NCBI GenBank assembly: GCA_025531455.1
Contig: JAMYHL010000003.1
Coordinates: forward strand, 1,178,001-1,242,000
Direction: 5' to 3'
DNA: 64,000 nucleotides
Source: Apiotrichum sp. Y4204
Lineage: Eukaryota > Basidiomycota > Tremellomycetes > Trichosporonales > Trichosporonaceae
The notes under the pieces were generated by a model. The model worked only from the letters and a program-made list of their open reading frames with translations, had not been told where the DNA came from and did not search any database. A program made the translations under genes and the position numbers. Below, one piece after another: positions 25,379-35,213 of the stretch (within the stretch, counting starts at the first letter, position 1; the number at the start of each line of letters is the position of its first letter).

Positions 25379-26674
25379 ATGACACGCAACACACGACTCG
25401 CAGGCATCCCATTAGCGCCTCGGTGCCCAGAACCCACAATGGCCCCGTTTACCGGAACGTCCTCCGAGCTGATCACCTCGCCGATTCCACTGTACGAGCC
25501 CGTGCGGTGGGGCTACCTCCGCCTCGGTCCGCAGTCTTCCCCTCCTCCGGTAATCAGCGCGTCGCCATTCGTCCCCTCCGCGATGATCGCGCATTTGATG
25601 CGGAACAAAAAGGACCGCGCGCTCGCCGTAAAGTTCTCGGACATTACCGGCCGGGACGCAGTGACGAACATGGAGGGCGCGCTGCACACGTTCGTGACCC
25701 CCCTCGCGGCCGTCAACATGCACGGCGAATACGTCTTTAGCGGCGGGCATGAGGTGCGGGCATTCCCACCCGCAATGGACGGCGCGTCGCAGCAGGCCCG
25801 GGTGGTCGTTCTCTCCGCCATGATCCACCCGGACTTTGAGGGCGATAAAGTCATGTTCCGGCTCGCCGCGCTCGGAGAGCACGAGGTGCGTGGCGAGGAG
25901 CTCGGTCCCGCCTTTACCATACCCTCTGTGGCAGAGAAGCAGGACCGGGCAGCGCGGGAAGCGTACGACGAGCGGCTGCGGGGCCATATGGTCAAGCATC
26001 TCACTGCGGCGGGCCGTCTCCCGCCCATATCGGACGTCAGCCCCATGTCCCCCACGCAGGCGATTGCGCATCTCGAGAGCGGAAACTCGCCGCTTGGACG
26101 CTACGTGTCTCCTGCGCACCGTCCCTCGGCCGTCCTCTCGCTAGAACTGCTCTACTACAGTGCCATCCAACAGGTAGTCAACGAGTTCTCCGCCCTCGAA
26201 GCCCTCTGTCCCGCCGGCTACGTCTACACTTTTGATCCTCCCGCCATCTTTGCGAAAATGCTGGACGCAACCCTCCTGAACCGCCTGTATATTGCGGCCG
26301 TCGCCCGCGTCGCTGCACTCAACACCTCTGGATTCCGGAATATGCGTGTCTTTGGGTTCAACGACTATGCGGATCGCGAGGCGGTGCGGCTGCTCCGCCA
26401 GGCGCTCGCCGCCCATCCGCACATTACTGTCGTTTCCAAGGCGGCACTCTTCCCCGGGGGGACGTACGCTCCCCCCTCGTCCGCAGCTGGCGCGCTGCTC
26501 GTGCTCCACAACAACAGTGATGCGTTTGGGCAGAATATCGAGACGGAAGGCGACGGCGGCAGCATGGACGGCGCGCTGGGAAACCACTCGAGCGCGGCGG
26601 CCAGCCTACACCGCCGGCATCCCCAGCTACTCGACCGGATCCTCAGATGGGATGCGAGGCTGAGAGATAAATGA
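25379..26674 (+). CDS. Conserved-looking protein of unknown function, intronless
   Basis: An uninterrupted 431-codon frame with strong C/G third-position bias and ATG contexts at 25379 (cacaATG) and 25439 (cacaATGG), either of which could start the protein. I do not recognise the family with confidence. Visible features are a globular, hydrophobic-patterned chain with no signal peptide or membrane segment, a segment HMVKHLTAAGRLPPISDV, an Ala-rich helical stretch LLYYSAIQQVVNEFSALEAL, the Rossmann-like pattern FRNMRVFGFNDYAD, and a striking near-C-terminal block LLVLHNNSDAFGQNIETEG. The block HNNSDAFGQN looks like an active-site or binding loop. It has no intron although nearly every neighbour has several, so recent arrival by retroposition or transfer is possible. 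Confidence 0.75.
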   Translation: MTRNTRLAGIPLAPRCPEPTMAPFTGTSSELITSPIPLYEPVRWGYLRLGPQSSPPPVISASPFVPSAMIAHLMRNKKDRALAVKFSDITGRDAVTNMEGALHTFVTPLAAVNMHGEYVFSGGHEVRAFPPAMDGASQQARVVVLSAMIHPDFEGDKVMFRLAALGEHEVRGEELGPAFTIPSVAEKQDRAAREAYDERLRGHMVKHLTAAGRLPPISDVSPMSPTQAIAHLESGNSPLGRYVSPAHRPSAVLSLELLYYSAIQQVVNEFSALEALCPAGYVYTFDPPAIFAKMLDATLLNRLYIAAVARVAALNTSGFRNMRVFGFNDYADREAVRLLRQALAAHPHITVVSKAALFPGGTYAPPSSAAGALLVLHNNSDAFGQNIETEGDGGSMDGALGNHSSAAASLHRRHPQLLDRILRWDARLRDK

Positions 26675-26989
26675 GAAGCGGGACAGACGAGTTGTACAGC
26701 ATGCGATACTATGATGCTCTGTGAGATGGCAGGACTTTGGGTTCCACCTGGTGTGATTCACAAGTCAGACTACATCACCTTATTACAGCCTCGCAACGAG
26801 TGACCTCAGCCCCCCTCGCTACGTATCCAGAGATCCGGAGAGGCAGGGCGTTCATCTGAAGAGATGCTGCTCCGCTGTGTCAGTCGCCGTGTGAACGCTC
26901 ATTGCTGATTTGACTCTCGAGCCCAAACATACATCTGCTAACAGAGGACAGAGGACAGATGGAATCTACACACAGTCTAGTTGAACCTC
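26675..26989. other. Convergent intergenic region
   Basis: About 315 bp between the unknown protein gene and eIF4B, both 3' ends. No feature recognised. Confidence 0.5.
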
Positions 26990-28623
26990 TTAGACCTCGG
27001 TCTTGGCAAGCTTGTCGGCCACGGCGTCCGTGTCCGAGTCCACGTCGAGCGCGCCCGCGGCCGCCGCAAACGAGAACCCAGACTTGGCAGCCGCCGGCTT
27101 GGCCGCCGCAGGCGCGGCAGAAGCCGCCTCTTGCTGGCGGCGCGCACCGGTACCGACCGTCTCAAAGCCGTCCTCGTCGGCCTGCGCCGTCTCCTTGGGC
27201 GGGAGGCGCGAGGGGTGGACGCGCACCGGCCGGCGCTGCTGCTGCTGCTGCTGCTGCTGCTCGCGCTGGGCAGCCTCACGCGCCTCGCGCGCCTCCTTCT
27301 CCTTGGCCTCGCGCTCCTTCTTGGCGGCGGCGGCCTCCGCCGTCGCCTTGCGCCGCTCCTCGAGGTGCTGCTCGGCCTCACGCTCGCGCGCGGCAGTGTC
27401 GATGGGGCGCGCGGCGCCGAACGGCGACGCCGAAGCGCTCTTCGGGGCGGGAGACGCCTCGGCGGAGCTCGCGCCCTCGCTGCGCGGCTTCAGGTTCAGG
27501 CGCTGACGGCTCGCCGGCTCGGCAGGACCAGAGGGTACCCGGGTACCGCGCGCCCACTGTGTGTGAGTAATGATGGTTTCTTGACCTACCGGGAAACCAC
27601 CTCTCCAGGACTCACAGTAGACTCGGTCTCGGCGGGACCAGCAGGGCGGTGGGGAGGCGCCTCGCGGCCGCCGGGGCGGCCACCGGCCGCAGCGGGGGTG
27701 ACCATCGGGCGGCTCGAGCGCCACTGGTCGGCCTCGTCGGCGGCCGTGGGGTCGTGGTGCATCTCGCGGGGCTCACGGGTCTCGCGGGGGCGGCCGTAGC
27801 CGCTCGACTCGCGGGAAGGGGTAAACTTTGCGCCGCGGGCAGCGGACCAGTCGCGCTCGGCGCCGTCGTTGCTGGCGCCCGAGAAGTTGCGGCGGGGGGC
27901 GGGGGCCTCACGCGCGGGGAGGGGAGTGGCACGACGCCACTGGTTCGACTCGTCCGCCTGCGAGGGCATGAACTCGCGGCCGCCGGGGCGCGACGAGGCT
28001 GAAAGGTCAGTGGGGACTGATTGGGGAATGTGCTTCCGCGTGTGTGCGGGGGCGCGCGGGCGCGCGGGCGCTCAGGCACGTTACTCACGGGCATCGGCGA
28101 CGTTGACGCGGATGGAGCGGCCGGCGAGGTTGGCACCGGTGCGGTCGAGGCCGGCCTTGAGCGAGTCCTTGGAGCTAAACTCGACGTAGCCAAAGCCCTT
28201 GCCCTTGCCGGTCGCGTCCTTGACGAGACGGACCGAGACGGGGTTGAGGTCGTCGAAGAACGCGCGCAGCTCGTCCTCCTCGGTCTCAAAGGTCAGGTTG
28301 CCGACAAAGGCCGTGAAGGGGGGCACGTCGGGGATGGGGACGTCCTCGCGGAGCGGCGGGCCGCCGCCAAAACGCGCCGAGCGGTCGGGCATGCTGTCGA
28401 GGTAGCCGGGCTCGCCGCGGCGGGGGCCCATGTCCTCGCGCTTGGCGGCTGGGGGGTTAGTCACGACACACAGGGGGGAGGCGACGCAGAGGAAGAAGCC
28501 GGTATATCACAGAAAGCAGCTTGCAGTTCGCGCTGCTGGCTACGCACGGGCAGTGGGGAGGGCCTCCATCTCATCCGCCCAGTTCGAGCCGCCGGTGGTC
28601 TCGAAGAAGTCGCTGAGCGCCAT
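26990..28623 (-). CDS. TIF3: Translation initiation factor eIF4B (TIF3-like)
   Basis: RNA-binding cofactor of the eIF4A helicase in cap-dependent initiation. Exons 28623-28548, 28448-28089, 27998-27616 and 27556-26990 encode about 461 residues. The N terminus MALSDFFETTGGSNWADEM is typical of fungal eIF4B. One RRM follows (RNP2 TAFVGNL and RNP1 GKGFGYVEF), then a repeated arginine-rich region with W-(R/S)-(R/S/A) spaced units (ESNQWRRA, RDWSAA, ADQWRSSRP), the conserved RLNLKPR motif, a charged helix and a poly-Gln run. The first ATG is uncertain: the sequence upstream reads APKKKAQK in frame and may belong to a further 5' exon. The poly-Gln is encoded by a CAG-type run near 27235-27262. Confidence 0.92.
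27235..27262. repeat. Trinucleotide (CTG/CAG) run within eIF4B
   Basis: About nine tandem GCT/CTG units encode a glutamine tract in the eIF4B C-terminal region. Length is probably polymorphic. Confidence 0.85.
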
Positions 28624-29546
28624 CTTCTGGGCCTTCTTCTTGGGCGCTGGAGGAACAAAGTCGGGGGAGGTGGGGCCGGATTCGCGCGCGTCATGTGCAG
28701 ATCGGGTGTGGGAAGGGTGGCGGATGGGCGGATTCGCAAGGAGGAATAGAAAAGGGGCAGATGCGGGCGTGTTCGTTGCGCGCGCGGAGCGGGCGTCGTG
28801 TTAGGACCCACACGAGGTCGGGCGAATGAGCGGCGACGGGATTGTTCCATCGAGGACGGAAGCGCACAGGATATCCATTGCGGCGCAGAGGAACATGTAA
28901 ATGAAGTCGACAGGTGGAGGGTGCAAGTGAGGACACGGGGGTTAGAATGACGCGCAACCGTCAAAGAGCAAGAGCGGCAACGACGCGGTCAGCATGTCAG
29001 AGAGCCAGCGGATACAAGCGGCGGCGAGGGAGCAAGAAGGATTGCACGGACGCGATTACGGAGCCGGGAGACGCGAGACGTGAGACGTTAGGCGCGAGAC
29101 ACAGACGTAAGGCAAGACACGGCGAGAAAGAGCGTACGGGAGGCGAGTTGACGCGGAGAGAGGCAGGGCACATGTATCAGCTCGAAGTCGCATTGTTCAC
29201 CGGCAGTGCTCACGCATGGTTGTGCTTTTTGTTTTGGGGGGGGTTTTGTGCCGAGGCGGGGAAGGAGGGGGGTGGTCGACGAGTGTCGAGGGGTGGTGGA
29301 GAGAGTGGATAAACCAGAGGATGGGATGTGTTGCTCGCTGGGGAAGCTAGAGGCGGCGTGGTGGTGGCTTGAGCTCGTCGTCGCTGTCGTTGTCGCCGCC
29401 ATCAATCCAGTCTATCAGCCATCGAGCGCACAAAAAAGCGGACGGGACACGGGAAATGGGAAAAGAATGACAAAATGACACGTTTTGCAGAAACCACGTT
29501 GTGCCACTCTTCCGGGATTAGCGGCATTACACGGTAAGTGAGTCCT

Positions 29547-29602
<56 letters not shown>

Positions 29603-30518
29603 GTGTCGAAGGACCATTGGCTGACGGCGACGACGATGCATCTGATAGCGAGGAGCAGTGGTAGAATCTGGGTATATGAACATGAACATACATAACAATC
29701 AACTACTATCAGTAAGGAGATAACAAGAAAACCGGCAGAACAAGGGATAGCGAGCTGCACAGTGAAGGGGCTACAAGAACTACTGAGAACAATACAAAGG
29801 GATTACGAGGTATGTTCCGAGGTGCCGCAGGTGGCGTTGGTGCAAGCCCAGAGCCTGGGAGTCGATTACACGATGCCATTGGCAGTCTGAAAAACAGTCC
29901 GATATCCGATAATCGCGAGCACAAGATGTGCCTGATGGTGGCATGCTGGGCTCGAGGGGATTGATTCTTACCTGGGTATGTAACACCTCGACTGATCATG
30001 ACACTTCGACTGATTATGCCCATATGAGACCAAGAAACCATGGCCCAATGATCAGCTGGCTGGCGCGCACTGAGATATGAATACTGACCACTGCCAAGCC
30101 GTACATCTGCGACAGGCGATAATACACACAAAGACCTGATGACAGCAGCCCTGATACACAGCACACGAAACACACAACAGGCAGACTTTGAGACAATCGG
30201 GGGTTCTGCAGTGCTTGGCTACAAGAACGCTCTTCACTCACACATACACGACACCTAGACCCACCAGGCCACCAGTGTCCATGGCTAATGATTCTGATCT
30301 TAGTCTGTCTTCGGAGCACCAATCTCCCCCAATGACAATCCCTCATGAACATGTTCAGTGCTGCGCAGCAAGTACACAAATGACTATTACATCGGGAGTT
30401 TCAAAGAAGAGAGCAAAATGAAGACGGTGAAGACGGTCAAATGGCAAGCAGCCGGTACAAAGTACAAGACGTGAAGCTTACGGTGTCCTTCACGCAACGC
30501 CTGCGCTGGGCCATTGAA
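28624..30518. other. Intergenic with 55-G homopolymer
   Basis: Promoter of eIF4B and 3' flank of the CAP gene. Apart from the poly-G tract at 29547-29601 and a GGGGGGG cluster near 29236 I see no gene or RNA. A possible extra 5' exon of eIF4B would lie within about 28.64-28.95 kb. Confidence 0.5.
29547..29601. repeat. Poly-G homopolymer, 55 bases
   Basis: Fifty-five uninterrupted G on the plus strand. Such tracts fold into quadruplexes and are error-prone in sequencing, so the exact length is unreliable. Confidence 0.9.
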
Positions 30519-31487
30519 TCAGGCGGCCTCCACAATCTTGTAGGGCCGCAAGGGGATGTTGTCCCAGTACAGCTGGTCGTCGCCGTGCAAGGTAAATGTG
30601 CCGCCAGTGTCGACCATGCCTGCGTGTCAGTGAACCCTTAATCCCGTCGACTCACAGGTAAGCAGTAACGCGTTGATGCCCCAGTCGCACTTGACCCACG
30701 AGCAGCCGACAGCAGCCGCGCGGCGCCACATGAGGATCGCAAACGGGATGGCCTGGGCATTGTTCTCTGTCGCCAGCTGCGGCTGGGACGCGTCCCACGG
30801 CTGCTTGGTAAAGTAGTCAATGAGGGTGGTGAGGTCGTATTCCTCAGGGCGGGTGTTTGCGTCTCCAATCGTCCCCTGGAAGTCGGGGTACGCCCACTGA
30901 CTGTGTTCATGCGACTTGGTATACTCGCACTGGTTACTCTGATCCCAGGTCGCCCACGCAATCTCCTCGGACCACCTCAGCCCCGGAACACGATAGTACT
31001 GGCGCCACGCGTTGATGCGCCTGAGCAGCGCGCGCGTGTCCTTGTCATGCGCCATCATCGCCCCGGTCGACTTGCCGCGCGCGAGCGCGGGCCCAGCTCC
31101 AAATGATGCTGGGGTGGGGTCGTCGTCGATGTCCGAGGTGGATGGCGAGGGCGGAGCGGCAGATTGGGTGGCAGATTTGTTGGTGGCGGGGTCGGTGACA
31201 GCAGTTGAAGTGGTGGTAGCAGTGTTGGGGGCGGTGCTCTTGACGGTCACGGCAGTGCCGGCCTTGGTGGGGTTGGAAGTCACGGCAGTGTTGGCGGCAG
31301 AGGGATGGGGCTCGGCCTTGGCGATGGCGCCAGCGATGGCGTCGGCGGCAGAGGTATCGGGCTTGGCCTTGGCGACGGCGCCAGCGATGGCGTTGGCAGC
31401 GTCGAGTGGGAAGAGGGGCAGGCGCTGCGGCGCGGCATCACACACGCCCAGCGCGAGGACGATGCAGAGGAGAGACGGGAGGCGCAT
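30519..31487 (-). CDS. Secreted CAP/SCP (PR-1-like) domain protein
   Basis: Exons 31487-30656 and 30619-30519 (intron 36 nt) encode 310 residues. Signal peptide MRLPSLLCIVLALGVCDAA. Residues 29-60 contain an imperfect repeat (DAANAIAGAVAKAKP, then DAIAGAIAKAEP). A Thr/Ala/Ser-rich probable O-glycosylated stalk follows to about residue 120. The C-terminal CAP domain shows the first helix RINAWRQYYRVPGLRWSEEIA, then C...HEHSQWA, ATENNAQ in place of the usual GEN, and a disulphide-rich end (GCSWVKCDWGINALLLTC). Fungal Pry-type CAP proteins bind sterols and fatty acids outside the cell, and that is the likely role by family. The second exon is required to supply the final Cys and the closing strand DQLYWDNIPLRPY. 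A minus-strand TATATA lies near 31680. Confidence 0.85.
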
Positions 31488-32634
31488 TGCGCGGGGTTTC
31501 GTTGTGGGTGTGGTGTGGGAGTGGTGGTCAGGTTGGTGTTGGGTGAAGAGCTGTGTTAAGTAGTAAAGAGAGAACGCGCGAGTTGGACAGTGCAATGAGA
31601 GGAGAGGATGGAATGGACCGCGGGGATGTGTCTCCGGGTGTGATGTGAGATGGGGGATAACAATGGCTGGGCGCGGCATATATCCCACATCGACGATACG
31701 ACCCCATCTCTCCGTACACACCGCACACACGTTTACTCTGCGACTCTGGGGCTCTGCGGCTCTGGCGCGTGCATAGAAACTCGGATGTCCCTCGGATGCC
31801 GGTCCGTAAGATGCAAGATGTGGTAGCGCGTTTCAGTGGTAACCATCTTGTGGCAGCACCGATCCGTGGGCGAAGCGGAACATGGGTAAGGACAAGAGAC
31901 GCGTGATCCTCGATTTTCGATCTTTGATCCACGATCGGTGATCTCTTGATGCTCAACGGCCCTGATCCACGACTATCGACAGAGGCAACATAAGTATTCA
32001 CTCGCCTTTGGTGGCGGGTCGAGGCAATGTTCGGCACCACGCTCGTTGTGGTGACATGAAACCCCGCTGAGGACGGTCGAGACTGCAGCAAAGGGTGTTA
32101 GTACAAAATGCAGGTCAATAACACCTGCGGGATGCGGTGTGGGGTGCAGACTGGGTGTTTGATGTCTCGTCGCTTTGTTCCTTCTAATGAATCAATGTTT
32201 CGGTCTCGGTGCTTCGCCACCCTGGCACTGCTGGTTATGTGGACTGTTCAGAATGGTGTGTAATAGGAACGCCGAGCCACTTGCAGCTTACAGTCAGAAC
32301 GGTCTGAAACACCACACACACAAAAACTCAACCGTGACATGCACAGGATGTCGCGAATAAATGTGATACCACCTGACACAGGGTCAAGAGTGTCGCAAGA
32401 AGTGTGAAGAGCATGTTCAAGAGTGGGCGGTAAGATACCCTACGGTAGACGACGGTCCGTCTCTACGTCAGTGGGATCCGACCTACACGGGTACCGTCTG
32501 CCATCGAGGGGGAGTGCTGTACGCGCATGTACGCTGTACGACTGTGTCTGAACTCGACCGTATCCCCTGTGATCCTGTGATCCTGTGAGCGGCCCCGCTC
32601 CTCGGCAGTAAAAGGGTATCGCCATTCGGCGCTG
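31488..32634. other. Intergenic between CAP gene and tRNA-Asp
   Basis: Contains the CAP gene promoter (TATATA-like element near 31678-31684) and the downstream flank of the tRNA. No further gene supported. Confidence 0.5.
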
Positions 32635-32723
32635 CTCTCAATCGGAGAATTGAACTCCGGTCTCCCGCGTTCACGCTGTTCGGCGATGACAAGCGAGCAT
32701 ACTAGCCACTATACGAATTGAGA
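32635..32723 (-). tRNA. tRNA-Asp (anticodon GTC) with 17-nt intron
   Basis: On the minus strand the acceptor TCTCAAT pairs with ATTGAGA, the D-arm contains AGTGGCTAGT, the T-arm is CGGAG-TTCAATT-CTCCG, and the discriminator is G as expected for Asp. The anticodon stem CTCGC/GCGGG closes a 7-nt loop TTGTCAC with anticodon GTC once a 17-nt insertion after position 37 is removed. That insertion is at the canonical site for nuclear tRNA introns. Confidence 0.9.
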
Positions 32724-32928
32724 TTCCTGAACGAGCCGCGGGGGCGGGAGATTAGGATACATGCACACCGTGCACGTTTCTGCGTTCTCCGAGTTATATC
32801 AGAACGGTGGAGCAGGACAGTGGGGTTAGTTGGGAGATGTACATTGCGGTTTCAAGGCCACAGTCGGGTGGTGAGTAGCTTGAAAATCCTCCCCTTGTAT
32901 GTGGCCAAGAAAATGCAGTAGATCACAA

Positions 32929-35213
32929 CTACCTGTCAGCGAGCGCGCGGTCCAAGCGACCGAGGGCGGTCTGGGGTCAGGAGAATTCAACACAGAACAA
33001 AACCCCAAGTCTCACGCACCTCGAGCATCTTGCGGTCCACGCTGAACGTGACGCGGAGCCAGCCGGGCTCGGCGGCATGGTACGACTGGCCGATGCCGAT
33101 GAAGACGCCGTGCGCGGCGCAGTGACGCCCAAACTCGAGCTCGTCCTCGAACGTCTTGAGGCCCAGGGCGCGCGTGCCGTCCACCATCATAAAGTGGCCA
33201 CTGCGGTTAGAAAGACGGGCTTACTAAACTGTTCGCCGCGGAGTTGTTGGACTCACGCATTGCACGGGAAGGGCGTCATGTCGCGCTTCTTGAACCACTC
33301 GGCGACAAACTGGGATGCCTCGGCCAGGCGCTGGCGGTTCAGCGCCATCATCTCCTTGAACTTTGGCTTGTTGTTCAGGAGCGCCGAGATCAGGACGTCT
33401 GCCGGGGAGGAGACTGGCGTCAATGGATTGATGGATGCAGGGACGCACCCTTGTAGAGGAATCCGGTGTGATACAGCGCGCGGAGCATGAGGTTGTTGTG
33501 CTGCGAGATGATCGCGCCGATTCGGAAACCGTTGACGCCAAAGCTGCGGTTAGTAGAGGCTAGGACTCTGCGCCGCACTCTTTGCTAAAGCTGTAGACGA
33601 CTGATGTCAGCGACGGACACACTCAGCACGCACTGTGCAGCCGGCTCTTGTTGAACGGCCGTCCCATCTCCTTTTCAAACTCGATGGAGAGCATGGACAT
33701 GAACGGCGGGAGGTCGGGGTAGTCTGCGGTTAGTATACGGAGGGAGCCTTCGGATGGCACCGCCTCACCTGGGTTCTTGTACACGCTCAGGGCGTAGAGC
33801 TCGTCTGAGATGAGGTGAAGGTCGTGCTTCTCAGCAAAGGCTGCGTACGCGACGAGCGTCTCCTTGTCATATGTCCGTCCGAACGGGTTCTGCGGGGAGC
33901 AGAGGAGCTGTGTGTGAGTTTGCGGCAATGGAGATTCAAGGAGGGTCCGAGATTTGGCGCGGACAGGGAATCATACACCATGATGCGCATTCCGCATTCC
34001 GACGCGTCTCAGCACGTCGCGTTAAGTCACTTAAACGCGAAACGGGGCGCGTAACCACCCCACACCTCATGTCGTCCCACACCTCCCCGCCTCGCATGCC
34101 TCACGCCCTCCCTGCACTCACCACAGCACCAACGCGCACCCCGCGCTGTGTACACTCTGCGAGGCTCTTCTCAAAATACTCCAGCGAGGAGGGGGAGAAC
34201 GCCTCGGCGGCGGGGATGCGCACGTGTTCGACATGGGCGTACGACCGCGAGACCATGTTGACGTCGAAGCCGTTGTAGCTATTGTCAGCGAAGGCAGCGG
34301 AGGGGGGGGGGAGAAGTGCTCGTTAGGAGAGCGGACTGAAGACGGAAGAGATGGAAGAGACGCCTGCCATCTCCAGCCAGAAGCTCTCCTACACGTACTG
34401 GGGCGCCGCGATGAGGATGCCCTCCTCGGGGTCCAGGATGCCGCACACGAGGTGGTCGAGCACGCTCGTCGCGCCTGGTCCGGTGATAATCTGGTCTGGA
34501 AGCACGGGTTCGATCGGGGCAAAGTTTCTGCCGTCAGCGAAGTCAAGAGCAGGAGCGGGAGTACGGTATTGAGAAAGGCTGGCGAGCGCTTCTCCCGAGA
34601 CGGAGCAAGCTCCTATCTCGGGCAATAGCGCGTCCGCATCCCTCCAATCAATCAACTTGGCGCCTGGCCCCCTTTCCCAGCTCCATACTCTCTCTGCACT
34701 CACTCATTCCACATATCCGCAATAGCAGAGTGCAGCCTGCGGCTCCCGCTCGCCTGGTTGCCGTATGCGAGGTCGAGCGGCGTGAGGTTGTCCTTGAGCG
34801 CGCCGCCAAAAAACTCGAGGTACTCGTTGATAAGCAGCGAGTTCTCGGCAATCCCCCTTTTTGCGTCAGCACATTCCATCTTGAGTACCGAAACACACAG
34901 ATTAATCTTGCCATCGGGGTTCGTGACGGGGTCGTACGCTGCCATCAACACTGACTCTCTACTGTACATATCCCGGATACGCACTCGTCCGCAGGATGGT
35001 GTCCAGTTTCTCGGATCCAATAAAGTTCTTGGCGGGGTTGAGCGCGCGGTGGCTCAGCCGCGGACCAGTGTACGCCGCGACGGCGTCGTCCCACTCGCCC
35101 TGCGTGACAATGTTGTCCATTACGCTCGCGGTGGGCGGGAGCGGCTCGGGGGTGGGTTCCGCCCGCGTTGGCGGGTCGAGGCGGAGGTCGGCGGTGCGCG
35201 ATTCGAGCGACAT
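32929..35213 (-). CDS. PLP-dependent class I/II aminotransferase, ACC-synthase-like
   Basis: Twelve exons give 474 residues: 35213-34985, 34938-34899, 34856-34704, 34527-34393, 34278-34122, 33907-33769, 33723-33634, 33600-33579, 33543-33449, 33398-33257, 33200-33020 and 32970-32929. Every junction is GT-AG and phases close. Fold-type I landmarks are LGIAENSL, a GPGATSVLDHL loop, SPQNPFGR, SDELYALSVY and the PLP lysine in VYSFSKDFGVNGFRIG (Lys321). The SxSKD and AENSL forms resemble the 1-aminocyclopropane-1-carboxylate synthase branch, where members may also be ordinary aminotransferases or beta-lyases. Exon 8 is a 22-nt microexon carrying the PLP lysine, flanked by introns of 33 and 35 nt. 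No signal peptide. Confidence 0.92.
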
